This document shows positions 1 to 11,965 of a stretch of 64,000 bases of DNA, one piece after another. Within the stretch, counting starts at the first letter, position 1. Every line of letters starts with the position of its first letter. Source of the DNA: Paragonimus westermani (Eukaryota; Platyhelminthes; Trematoda; Plagiorchiida; Troglotrematidae); assembly GCA_008508345.1 (NCBI GenBank), contig QNGE01000103.1:373842-437841 (forward strand), given 5' to 3'. Position numbers and translations under genes: made by a program. Below the pieces are notes generated by a model. That model worked only from the letters and a program-made list of their open reading frames with translations, was not told the origin of the DNA and did no database searches.

Positions 1-3000
1 TTTATGTTACCTAAATTCGGCGGGAATGTAAACATACCTTTGGGCGCGTAAAACCGATTTTAGATGTGTAGGGTATATTGGATACCTGAGTGATACTCGA
101 GTGATGCGACACAGATAATAGGTCGAAACTAGGTTGAATTAGAATATGTGGCTTTCAATGCATGCGACACAACACTCCGACAACTTTCCAGGGTTTAGAA
201 TCTATGCAACAAGGCGCATTAATGGGAGAAAAACATAGAATTTACTTTGGAGAGAAAACGTTTATGTTTGGGCTAGTGGCTAAGACGATCATCTTCGTGT
301 ACAATCAACAGCAGACCTGAGATCATGACCTTACATGGAACGCATTTTCATATGGTTTGCTAAAACGTTCAGCTGGATCCTAAACAACCCAAGCTTGCGA
401 TAAATGAGGGCGTAGGGTAGGTGAGGTAGTGTTCACCACCGGGCAACCTCATTCCTTAGCAGTGAAAGCTTCTAGGCCCTATCAGACACTGAAATATCTT
501 TCATCACATTTTTCTTAGCTGGTACACCGGGGAGATCCGTACTGTGTCCAGTACTGTTATTAGTTAATTTTAGCAACTTTCTATGAGGACTGTCCAGTCA
601 ATTCTTTCTGTCTGGTGGAATGGCTTACTGTCAGTCTCATCCAATGCATGTTTTAAGAGAAAATTATAAACATTGTTGGATTTTACTTACCCCACAAAGG
701 TGGTTAGTGAGTGCGATGGTGCCTCATTCTCCCATGTTGTACTGTCCCACGTTCAGTATCGTGTTAAGAAGAAATGTTTTTTACATTCTGCCCTTCAGGT
801 TGACTCGATACCTAACTGACATCGGACGGAAAGTCGAAGTAGATCCTGTATCATCGAGTCATTAGTGATTGTTTCTTTTTACCCAACTTTCTAACGTTTT
901 GGAGGTCGTGTGGTATTAGTATCGCTGATGTCGGGCGGCCTTGATCATTTGATAATGTTTAAAGTAGACAGAGCAACAATTTCGCGAAATCTCACTGTTG
1001 ACATTCAATTAACCTATGAGATTTCGATGAAGTATAATGTAAACATTATTCCTGATTACATATTTCCGTGGTCCTTCGAGGCCGAAATTCCTTGGGAAAC
1101 ACGCACTGTTTCACAAAAATCAAGGTGAACAACAATGAAAATCTGGTTGTACAAGTCACATGTCTCTAGTATACTCACGGTGAATTGTTATCCTTTTCAG
1201 AGGGGTGATTTGGAAGTCATGGTCTGTCAAGCCAGTCCTTTGGGAGACAATGAATGATCACTTCTATTAATTGAAAGACTTTAATGTCACTTATATTAAA
1301 CAATAACTCGCTACGCCATCTATGTTTGCAACTCTACAGATATATGTGTGTACTTATATACAGTGAATTCTTTGCCTTTAACCTACGACAATTTGATGAG
1401 AAATAGTTGAAAAGTATGGTTGTTGTTGCACTGGTGTTCATTTCGCAGTCTCTCAACATCACCGACTTTATCGACCTACTACTCAATTACTTACGCCTTA
1501 ACAGCTTTCCTAATGTGAAACTTAGTTCAGACGATGAAATGCATGCAGATTTAAGTTGCCTGACGAACATTCTGACTGTGTAGTGATGCAGGTTAGCTCA
1601 CTGTGTTTAGAAAAAGTTTCACATTTCTACCACATCTATGCCAACAGAACCACCGGATTCGTGAAATGAAAACGATAACCCTATTGTAAGATGGTTTTGC
1701 TCTCGCTGCCATACTCTTGGAAAAATCATGCTATTACTGGCTCATAATGTTTGAAATGGATGAAAGACTGTGTTCGGAAACAAGTACTTATGTACAAAAC
1801 GTAATATGCTCGATTATACTTCTTTGCTCATGGAATTCCACCTGAATTCAAGAAGCAATTTTATTCGCCTGTTAAAAACTGGAGAATGAGGTAAAATTCG
1901 TAGAGGTCTTCTTAATTCTGCTAATGAGCTTGCAGGTCGTGTAGTATCAGATAAAATTTAACGTCCTAATTCGACTACTCACCATCTCCTTCTAATTATG
2001 GTAAGGCCGAATCCGTTACTTGAGACTTATGTTTAAGCAACATTTTGTCCACCCTCATCAGTTACATACACGAAATGATAACCAGATGGGTAAAGGAATG
2101 GATATGTACAATCAAAATTGTGCAGTTAGCCAAATTAGCAATCACGCCTAGGCTCTAGCGTTATACATGACATGCACGAATACACAAATCTTCGTCTCAT
2201 TTCAATGGGTTAATATATGAGGTAAGTAATGAACTGGGCAAGGTGGTGATGGTGGCGGTTCGAACTGGTGACAGATAGATGAGTGAGCGATTGAGATATC
2301 ATGTGTATACTAGCCGGCCTTCAAATGTAATGAACAGAATGTGGTCAAGCAGTTCATATTGGATTCTAACGAACAGGTTAAATAAACAAGCAAGTTTTAA
2401 AAACAGCAAGAATCTCACACTTCAGCCAACGAGGCGGTAAAAATAAGATATTACTAATGATCGGCCTCTATACGATGGATTAGAAAAATACTGTTAACTT
2501 CACTACCATCTGCCATTATTCATGAGGCTACCGTCTTGGAACAAATTAAAGGGCAATTGATTACAGTCTAACAAACAGCACGGAAAGCCATCAGTGGATT
2601 AACTGCGTGATCAGGTTAGAGCAAATATTTTGTTACGTATCGTTGGCTGTTCCAATCTTGGTACTCAGGTGCCAGTTTAGGATGTGCGCCGCGATTCGCG
2701 TGTGTAGTTCCCTTATTCTTAGGCATACACATACCCTTCCTCCATCCATCCGGTTGTCATATCCTGTACGTTATCGAAGATGACACACGGGGTACTATTC
2801 AGTCATACATTTTACATAAACATTTGACTAAATTCAAATTCGTTCGTAAACAAAACCGCTTCAGTTTCTCAAGTTGTTTGCTTCTAGGGTTATACAGGAC
2901 GTAAACTTGGCAGATTTTGAAAGTCTGCGGGTCCGAAAAATTTTGAACGAAATATTTCTCATATCGAATTACGTTTAAACAAGCTTATAAAATTTATAGG

Positions 3001-6000
3001 TTTCAGATCCCCTCGCGAATGGTTGATCCAATGAAAGCACCGACTCTCAAAAATTGCACCGTTATGGAACGCCAGGTGCTGTAAGACTGGCAGCTGAAAA
3101 TGTACTAGACAGCACAGGCAAGTTGCACATGTGAAGACTGTGTCTTCATGAGTCCACAGGAAAAGCCGAGTATATTGTAAGGCACCCAGAATTCTGATAG
3201 GAATGCCGACGATGAATCGAGTAAATGGCATACAACGCTGCTTACCAGTTAAAGAAGCAAGCTTTATTTGTGATTCTTAACAAGGGATGGGACGAGGTTT
3301 TATCAACTGGCTCTAAAAACCAAGCAGGAGAAAGTGTAGTGGGAACACTGAGATCCTTTGTAGTTTTAAAGATGTCATTTTCTAAAATACATCCAACTCA
3401 TTGATTAGAATATCCTAGTGGAATGTGATTGCACTAAGCTGGACAACCCATTATATTCTTCAGTCTTGGTTCCGTGAACCACTTTATTCACGCCTTGAAA
3501 AAGAGCTGCTGCAAACAAATGTCGAGTCTTGGTGCTCCGCAGTTAGCAACTGAAGAATGGTTGACACCACTAAGAGGAGCAGTTTTCAGGAGGTGTCCAG
3601 AAGTTGGAAAACAGATGAGCTTGATGGATATATGTTAGCGACGGTTATGTTGACGATAGTTAGCGATCCTTCTGTGTGTTTATCACAATACGGTCGGGTC
3701 GCGGACTTTTCTGCTGTTCCTCCAAAATTGTTTGATGAAACGAGAATTTACTTGTACCTCACAATTAACTAGGGAGTTTTTCTCTCCGCTTTGTTTGCAT
3801 CACGTGTGCAAGAGGAGGTAGCAGATCTCAACGTTTGCCGGCGTTCACAGTACTCCATGGTATCACCCCGTTCTTGCCGGTAGCGTAGACCACACACTAC
3901 CGCCGTCGCTGGCTGGAGAGGTATCCGGTTTCCTTTGATTGTGTAGCGAAACTTAGAGCAGCAGAACGCAACATCACTTACGCACACATACTGTCACGCA
4001 GAAGATGCTCCCAGACATCCTTTGAGTAGAACAGAGGTTGTGCAGTATGGAACAAAACGGTGGCCTGATACGGTTAGCCACTTGCATGTGAAGAAGGCGC
4101 ACATGCACGAATACTTGCACATGTTCATAACACGTATATAGACGCATAAATATGCATACGCAAGAATACACTCAGACACGCTTAAGGGTAACCGATAGCT
4201 TGGAATTCGTTTTGTGGGGACGTGTTCAGGCTGACTAGTGAACTCACAATGGTGTACGAGCTTCTGTTATCCTATTGTTAAAACGACTGTGTTAAGTTCA
4301 GTTTGGACCATGTGGTGAACAGTCGGCTTACGAATGGACCTAGTAAGGTAGATGGACCTATCGGTCCTGAAGCTTAACTGAAAAACCGTCAAGTTAAACG
4401 GCAGATGGTGAGTGTGTCAGTTCAGCTAGATGACTGTCCACTGAGTAACTGATCATACTGTCCAACAGCTATCGTTCAAGTGAACCATAGTCAAGACAGG
4501 CTAAACTGTCTCAATAAGTTTACCCAAAAGTTGAGCGATCCTTATACAATATGAATCTATGTGGACCCACTTGCTCGAATGATCTTCGTAACACTCGGTT
4601 GACGATCCCAGTCTTGCTTTTGTCAGTCTGAAAGTAGATGCACGTGTCCATACACATGTAGGTTTTGAACTAACCTATCGATTGGCTAACCAGCCTTCGA
4701 CGACTGGACACGAACGCCTCACTCACACACCTCCTGGTCTTAGTCCGCCAGGCTTATAATGGATGCGTAGTGTGCGGGTGAAGCCACAATTGGTGCAGCG
4801 CATGCGACTTGTAATGACGGTTGGACGCAAGTATCCTTTGGCTCTGGTCGCTGTAACAGGCTAATCCGAAACAGGTGTCGCCAAATACATACGTACTCTT
4901 GGGATGCGTGGTGCAGAGTTTTGTTCTACGCTACACGCGATACAGTACGAGCATTCGATGTACATAGTGGTCTGTACCGAGCTGTGAATCAATTTCAGAA
5001 AGGTATGAAAAATGGCTGTCGTGGATTCATATTTGCTCCTGTCATTGGGGTTTTGCAAACCTGTACTTGACCTGTATTTACGAGGCTGAAAAATCGGTAT
5101 TCTCATTAATGATAAAGTTCACAGGACTGATGGCCCTCAACACGAATGGCTCAGATATGACTATCGTCCCACCAACCCTACACGGTGAATCCGAACAGGA
5201 ACAAACCCGGTCTCTTTGACTTGCTTGTATGAGTGTAAGCGTCACGAAATAAACGTGTCATTTCGTTTATTGTGCACTCTGATCAAAGTCGACATATGCA
5301 GATACATTGAGATAAACTTTTCCAGCAGAAACAACTGAACTCAGACAGGTCGTCTGTTGGGTAACGTGTTCACCGGATTGCAAGCAATACTCGTAAGATT
5401 GGCAGTTTAGAGAATCGCATTTTGGAGACTGTACCACCCAGTGTACCCGTCTCTACTCCAAATCAGCCTAGCAAGACACATTAGATCAGTGCATAACAGT
5501 GGCAATTTCAGCAAGTGAGTTTCAAAAAGCTGAAACTAATGGTGCGTTTCAAAGTAAGCTACGGTACAAAAGTCAGTCCATGCGATGGGAACATGAAGTT
5601 GTTCATGCTGGTTAACCCTGATCATTAAAGATGGCACAGTGTGGTTCGTATGACTGATGTGTCAGTTCAGCGTTTTATTTCAGACAATCACAGGGGTAAC
5701 GATGTGGCTTAGGAGTTCATCGACCACGTTCAGCCGGTTTTGACGAGTTATTGGTTCCAATGCAATTTCGTATTAGATGTTAAGTAATGAACCATAAACC
5801 ACGGTCCCCATAAATTCTGAACCGGCCACAGGTTAGCGTTTTGCAGCTGAACAAAAATAGCCGGACGCGCTTGTTTGTTGTACGCTGTTGGACAGAATAT
5901 TCGATAGGAGCAGTTAATACCTGTTTGTTAGTTATGAGGTGATATGAAAGGAATACGGTTGTCATTTGTCGAAAAGCAGAATTTGGCGATTGAATGCAAC

Positions 6001-8560
6001 GTAGAGGACGGACATATGCGCAGCGGTTTCGTCAGAGGAAGTTGAGTAAACGTGTATGCATCGAGAAACAGAGACCATTGTTGTAATAACGACATGAATA
6101 TTCTCACATTTTAAAGCGATAATGAGTTGTTCCTTGCATGAACTGCTAAACCGTATGAAATGAGCAGGGAAATAGAAGTATTTCCCTTTTTGTAAGTAGG
6201 CAGGTGGAACTAACATCATTGCTACCTGTATGGTGATTTGTGCTTCTGAACAAAAACATTTTTGATATACCGCGTTTATACTGATCCGATGAGGTTTCTA
6301 ATGAAGCCTCAGTAGATCTGGTCCCCAGATGACTGCACGCTGGATGTATTATAAGTCTATGTGTGTTAACAAACAAATTACCTACGTAAGGTGATCAGCA
6401 TCAATAGCAAAAATTGTCACTGATGTTCGGACGATACGGACTATCATGCAATGTTTGTCTTATTTCAGCCGGCGAATGATCGTTCGAGAGAAACTAGGTC
6501 ATCAAAAGAAAACCGTACGTAATTTGTTCATAATGGTGACATGTAAGCTACAGGGAATCTTTTGCCCTTTAACAAAATGGTCCATTAATTTGTTTGAATG
6601 CTTACAATCATACCATTTACTTTCTTCCTGTGTTTTATACTTACTTTCTCAAAAGATGGGATTGTACATAATGAGCAGTTAAAACTGAACAAACGTGTAC
6701 GTGTGTGATTCTTTTTTCAAGGTCTCATAGTGAATACACTGGAAATTAGTTTGGTAAGCGTTCAAACCAGAACGTCAAACCAGTAGGGTTTAGGTAAAGT
6801 TTGGAAATGAAAATTCTTTTTTGCAACCCAATAAATATATCGCCATTACTTCAGTGTTAGAGAATTGCGTCACACTACAACAATTTACGGGGCCGTTTAC
6901 TGTTTGCAGTTGTGGCAGCTATCTGCAACATATCACGTTTCTGAAGACATCGCTAGATTCGAACCGAGGCGTGTACTTACTTGTGCAATATGACGGTAGA
7001 ACAACCCCCCAAAAACCAACTAAAAAGGTACTTTTAGTATTCAGGGGCACCACAATTTTTTCCCCAAGGGATTTTGGTGATGTTAAATTTTTTTATCATA
7101 ATTGATATAAGTGACGGGCGAGTTGAAATCAACTGGCTCACAACGGAATTTCGACCATATATTTGGCTTTGAGGTCCTTCACAAAGGACTCAATGCTCTC
7201 ATTAGCAGTCTCACTGTGAGTGGCAAATCACAAAAGTCATTAATGTACCGCATTATTTAAACGGTCTCAGAAAGGGTCATTGGGTTATACTGCACGAACT
7301 GAAGATCGTATTGTTAATGTGAAAGAGGCTCAGGAGTAAACAAGGTTTAAAAATTTTATCTTGCAAATAGTGTGAGACTTTGCAGGAACTAGGTTCCAGC
7401 AGGGCAGGTTAACCGGCGTGGGGTTAATTTTCGCAAACCTGCGAGTTAAAACAACTGACTTCTACTGGCCGTATTACCTTTTCGTTCGTTGTAACCTAAA
7501 AATGTATCAAGTTCCTTAAATTCAAATACATACTTTTAATTTCTCCGTTTTGCTTGTTTCTATCTTCGCCGAAATCTTCAATGTCCCAGGTCATTCTCAT
7601 ATATACTTGCCGAAGTTATTGCTTCCCGTACTGAACAATCATCCTTCGCGATAAAATGATATTAGCTGCCACTAACGGCATATAGGTTCGGTATATTGCA
7701 TTTATGTTTACCGATGAGCAATGCGGTTGTTGTGTACAGAACATGAACACCAATCCAAAGTGGTTTAGGTTTTCATATACAGACTGATTTTATGCGCCAG
7801 TCCTCTTCTAAAAAAGGCACTAAGATCAGTAATGCACACTCTTGCCAAGTCCGGGAGGTGGGCTTAATCTAGGTTTCACTGAGGAATCCGCATTGACTGC
7901 TGACCTACTGGTTTCATATTGGATGTGATCATATTCTTTTATCTAACCAGCTGACCACAATCCATTGTGTGTTTATGTACTGAGGTTGGCAGGTCACTTC
8001 TAGGATGGACACAGTAACTGTCTTGTTAATTACAGCCAACGATCCCACACTCAATTCTTAATAAACTGAGCCTAGTCCAAATGAGCTTGTTGAATGATGT
8101 TTATGTCACTGGTGGATTGTGAGAGTTCGGTTGTATAACATAACTTTTCATTGATCACACAACGTTCAAACGTCGTGGTTAGCATTCACATGTCAGTTCT
8201 CGATTAACCATCAGACTGTTCGTTTCTAACTGTTTTCATGTAGATTTAAAACACTTGCTAAAATGAAGGTACTGTCTAGTGTTTTTTTAAATCGCGGACA
8301 AACTTTTCCCTGTCTTGTTGTCCCGCGTATGGTGTATGTGTCCTAACATATAACTATAGCTGACTTGAAAGGTTGTCCTGTCTCTCTGTAGGTACGTCAG
8401 CCAATGCAAACTATGAACATTTCATTATAACTAATGGTCTTTGAAATTGATGGATGGTGTTATGACTATACCGTGCTGACATACAGCAAACAGACACAAC
8501 AGCATGGGCTCCAAACAGCAGACAGTGTCAGTTCAGTTCAGCGTGTAGGGCTGGAAAAAA
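1..8560. other. No recognisable gene or element
   Basis: Only short open frames, none longer than about 95 codons, and none with a motif I recognise. Stop codons are dense in all six frames. An 8-bp hairpin with a TAAT loop sits at 6291-6310 but has no evident role. The weak resemblance of 85-110 to a hammerhead helix III (an ACTCGAGT word) is not enough to call. Likely neutral intergenic or intronic DNA, possibly holding repeats too diverged to see by eye. Confidence 0.5.
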
Positions 8561-8639
8561 TGGTTGTTATTGTGTGGTTCACGCTACAGTTTTCAGCACT
8601 GTGGTTCCTGGTTGTGTTGACAACATCCATCCACATCTG

Positions 8640-8800
8640 GTCACATCTTGAGCATTTGGACAAGATTTCCAGCTGTTACATTCTGGATGTAAGTACATGT
8701 TCCGTACTTTGCTCATTGGTTAAGGTTCCTCAGTAGTGCATATCTTCGCCAGCGATCTAGGTTATCATGAGGCGGCCACAAGGACCACTGTATTGCCGGT
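8640..8800 (-). repeat. Dispersed type B hammerhead repeat, copy 1
   Basis: Read on the minus strand, this segment carries GCACTA, then a hammerhead-type core CTGAGGA (complement of 8727-8733), then GAGC and AAAGT in the place where GAGC-GAAAC is expected. The flanks align by eye with the copies near 11.6 kb and 40.05 kb: the plus-strand word AGCTGTNACATTC is shared with 39.97 kb, and a TCATGAGGC block is shared with 11.68 kb. An open frame of 100 codons (8434-8736) crosses it and is judged to be chance. The core is intact but the second half is mutated, so activity is unlikely. Confidence 0.5.
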
Positions 8801-11400
8801 TTCAACTTCAACAAAACTGAACAATCATACTTGATTGACTAAGCAGTTCAACGAATTTTATGATGTCGACTTTGGGGAGATGTTCTATTTTTGGAATTAT
8901 CCAGTGGAATTAGTAAAAGGTTTACTGTATCATCTCCAGAGGTATTCGGACATTCTCCGCAATAATCAAGGGTGAAGGCATCCGGGAGCTTACATGTGAT
9001 AATTCGGCTTTTCACATATAAACCAGTCTCAATCTGTAGAAGACAGTTAAGCAAACACAAACTAAAATCCCAATTGGTGCGAACGAGTCGAACGCTGTGG
9101 TAGAATCGTATACACACGGAAGGATCGCTTTGTCTCAGCCAGGTCATCAAAACAGGCCATCCTTGAAAACGAAATATACATTCTACCGTCTCATGCAGTT
9201 CATGCAAAAACGGGCAGGTGAGTTCAACGACTCCACCCTAAAACAGTATGCAACTGCTGTGCGTCGTGCCAGGAGTGAACGAGAGACGAGTTCAACAGGG
9301 AGCGGTGATTGCTTACCCGGATGAGATGCCAAGAGTTTTGGAGTTCCACTCACATAGCTGTATATCTTACTCAAAACCGACCAATGGCATTATAGTTGAG
9401 ATGACTGTACTTGAGCAATTCTACTCAAAATTATACAGGTGATAACCAGGATATTGCAGATGAATAGTTGCATCTGACGGCTTGCAACCAGAGGCTGTTA
9501 CTTCGCGTGAAGTTGCAGATCTTGTCTGTTTACTAAGATGCATCCTAAGCCAGACCCTCTTCAACTCGCAGGTACTGCATCCAGCACACAAATCTCAGTC
9601 CGGTGCCAAGTTGAGTAGGCCTTCCAGTCCACCCGAGTGTTTCGCATTCAAATAGCATCCTTCCTGGTATCCAAGAGACGATCATGAAAACCGACTATTA
9701 ATTTCAACTGGGCATAAATGTAGCTCTTGTTCCATTGCAATGATTCCAGCAAATACAGTGTGGTGTCAAGTGTTGTAGCAAGATTAGATTTGCGCCTATA
9801 ATGTTTCCATATCAAGTTTTCTTGAGGACGTATTTATTTGTCCCCGTAACCCTATTGCATGAATCGATGTCAATTTAAGATGGTTCGAGTGACTTCCCGT
9901 CAGGATTTCTAAAATCGCCTAAACAGAATGATCCATCTCAGCAAGAAGGAGCCTGGTGTAAAAATTGGTTTACGGCACCAGACTTTCCACCCTGTTTGAC
10001 GACATATACAACAAACATTTCCATCAGTTGAAATCAGCGCACATATCTAAGGCGACAATTTTTTCACTAAAAACATGTTTTTTTCTGTCTGCACCGCATC
10101 ATACCTTTGTAATATTTCAGTATCTTCCGACTATGATGGTTCCGCGGTGCTCACTGACTCAACGAAGCTGGAATGGCCGTTAGTGTTGTGACTTGGTTAT
10201 GCTTTAAATGTTTCCATTCTATTCCCAGTGGGACTAGCCTGAATCATTTAGTATAAACCGCTATGGAATAAAATCCCGGAAACCCGTTATGCCATCCTAA
10301 ATTGACATCGAATCACGTAAAATTTGTACGCGAACTTTCTCAAATGAAAAGGACAGAATGACGGTCAGTTAAACAGACCAGTCAAAAGTTCATCTGAGTG
10401 TGACCGTAACAATCAAATGCGGGTGATTATCTTGTTTCACCAATGTAACCATATGCATTGTGCATATCTGACGTTTTTAGCGAATTGGACGGGAAGTCAT
10501 TTTACAGGTCCATACGGTTTACTCTGTTTGATAGCCGTAAAACGGTACTCTGTATATTTGATGGATCTGTTGTAGAGGCCGCGCATAAATAGGATGTTCC
10601 TCATTGTCAGATGCCCAAATTACCAATGCGTTCAGACGCTGTTTGTGAGGGTAGACTAAACAAATTTTGGATACAGTCTGTGGTGTAATTTGATATAACC
10701 GGAACATGGGATGTTCGTTCTGAAAGGTCCACCGATGGGCTGTGTGTCCATTACCTTCTTCCTCTACCACTCGTAGCGTCAACCAACACCTGCTGTCCTG
10801 TCTTGCAAGCATGTTACATAAACGACACCAGACGGCACGACAGTTTTACCCCTTACTTCGTTCCTGTGTGCTCATTTGGGTGTGTGTGTGCGCGCACCTG
10901 GACGATTGATGACATCCTGGACCACGCGTCCCGTTTCCTGCCCTAGTGTATTTCACCGATGCCATCATCCGAATCCTCGTGAGGACAAACTGAATGGCAT
11001 GGTGAAGGGGGGGGGGGTTCAGGCAGCGAATTGTCAAACGTTAGAATACACAGCGTGGTTTAGGGAAAAGGACTGTGCACTACAGGCATGTGCAATATAT
11101 CCGATACTCGATACATTCAACCTAGTAAACACAAACAATGGTGGATCTACAGGAACAAACATACAGACAAACCAACAAACATTGGATTTTCCATGTGCCT
11201 TGATAGGTTTTTGAAAGTACCACTTTACTTATTGGATACGTAACTATTCTCTGCATAACATGCTGCAACAGTCTAGAAAATGCGGTCCTGATTAGTGAAA
11301 ATATCAAAAGCATTCACAAATCCGTAACCATGATATGTATTGGATGGAAAAGCTGCAACCTAATAGGCAGCCAGATTACATATATATACGATTCTTTTTC
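8801..11400. other. No recognisable gene
   Basis: Several overlapping open frames (for example 8848-9207 minus, 9097-9324 plus, 10876-11214 plus) occur on both strands, and none shows a domain I recognise. Simple-sequence tracts are present: an alternating TG/CG run near 10879-10895 and a G homopolymer of 11 bases at 11007-11017. I see no convincing exon structure. Confidence 0.45.
11007..11017. repeat. G11 homopolymer
   Basis: Eleven consecutive G residues on the plus strand. This is a likely length-variable and error-prone site. Confidence 0.9.
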
Positions 11401-11589
11401 TCACTGCCTTCACTATGTTCACGCTTAGTCCGCTTTTCCGATTCCGTTCCGAATTCTGATCATTACCCTTTTCAGCATTCCCATCCTTATTACTGGCAAC
11501 CAGTGAGAGAATTTGGATTTCATACGGATTGCACCTCACTCACAAGGGACCGCAGCTCTCGCATTCCCATAAACCTCTCAGTAGACTCC

Positions 11590-11665
11590 TTTCGAAAAGA
11601 TACCTTAGATTTCTATCTTACTGGACCTTGTCAGTAGTGTATATGCTTGCCAGAGCCTTGACTAG
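11590..11665 (-). ncRNA. Degenerate hammerhead ribozyme motif (type B)
   Basis: On the minus strand: GGCAAGCATATACACTA, then CTGACAA (complement of 11628-11634; the core rule is CTGANGA, so one base is off), a spacer, then GAAAT (complement of 11609-11613), followed by the family's downstream signature CTTTTCGAAA. The order of parts matches the other type B copies. Helix III is eroded (TCTAAGG instead of CTCGAGT), so it is probably inactive. Confidence 0.45.
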
Positions 11666-11794
11666 AACTCCGACCATACTTTCATGAGGCAACCATTTTG
11701 ACCACCGCGCCAGGGACTTCATATTAAGTACGATTGAAACATCATATGTGAAAGTTTAACCACATTCGCTTGTGAGTAATGCTATGATTGCCCT

Positions 11795-11875
11795 GCCGTG
11801 GCAGGGATATACACTATCGACGAGCTCTAACGAAAACAAAGCTCGAGTCTGCTGTTTCTTTTCGAAAATCGGTGG
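11795..11875 (+). ncRNA. Degenerate hammerhead ribozyme motif (type B)
   Basis: Plus strand: GCCGTGGCAGGGATATACAC, TAT, then CGACGA where CTGANGA is expected, GCTC opening helix II, and AAAGCTCGAGTC where GAAACTCGAGTC is expected, followed by TGCTG and the family signature TCTTTTCGAAAA. It has lost one or two invariant core bases. It faces the minus-strand core at 11590-11665, the same opposed arrangement seen at 40.05/40.34 kb. Confidence 0.5.
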
Positions 11876-11965
11876 GAATGCGAAAGCCGTGGTCAGTTGT
11901 ATGTGGTGTTCAAACTGTATTCTCATCTTCATCCGCAGTGACATAGTTTTCTCAGTTCCTGAAGC

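Larger units (their letters stand above)
11440..11965 (+). repeat. Dispersed type B hammerhead repeat, copy 2 (LTR-like, two opposed cores)
   Basis: About 500 bp that aligns by eye, in order, with 39.92-40.44 kb at the 3' end of the BEL/Pao element. Shared blocks include CATTCCCATA, TTTCGAAAAG, a TAGTGTATAT...TTGCCA block, and a GCAGGGATAT...ACTA block followed by CTCGAGTCTG. It contains one hammerhead-like core on each strand (separate entries). With no BEL/Pao coding sequence beside it, it may be a solo LTR or an independent ribozyme-bearing repeat. Open frames inside it (11335-11637 plus, 11772-11990 plus) are probably incidental. Confidence 0.6.

Noticed and set aside
2040..2075. CTGATGA on the minus strand
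   Set aside because: No GAAA at a workable distance and no helix II, so a chance heptamer.
2240..2285. tRNA-like box B word (GGTTCGAACTGG); similar words near 22095, 44268 and 48355
   Set aside because: None has a matching acceptor stem, D-arm or anticodon arm at tRNA spacing.
6000..6060. CTGACGAAACC on the minus strand
   Set aside because: The core-like word runs straight into AAACC without a helix II hairpin or separate GAAA.
4405..8540. Recurring word GTGTCAGTTCAG (4417, 5661, 8526)
   Set aside because: Flanking sequence does not align between the three sites. Probably coincidence or remnants too short to name.
8434..8736. 100-codon plus frame with a hydrophobic segment and a GTAAGT donor-like end
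   Set aside because: The donor and end lie inside the dispersed hammerhead repeat, whose other copies do not keep the frame, and a stop sits directly upstream of the ATG.
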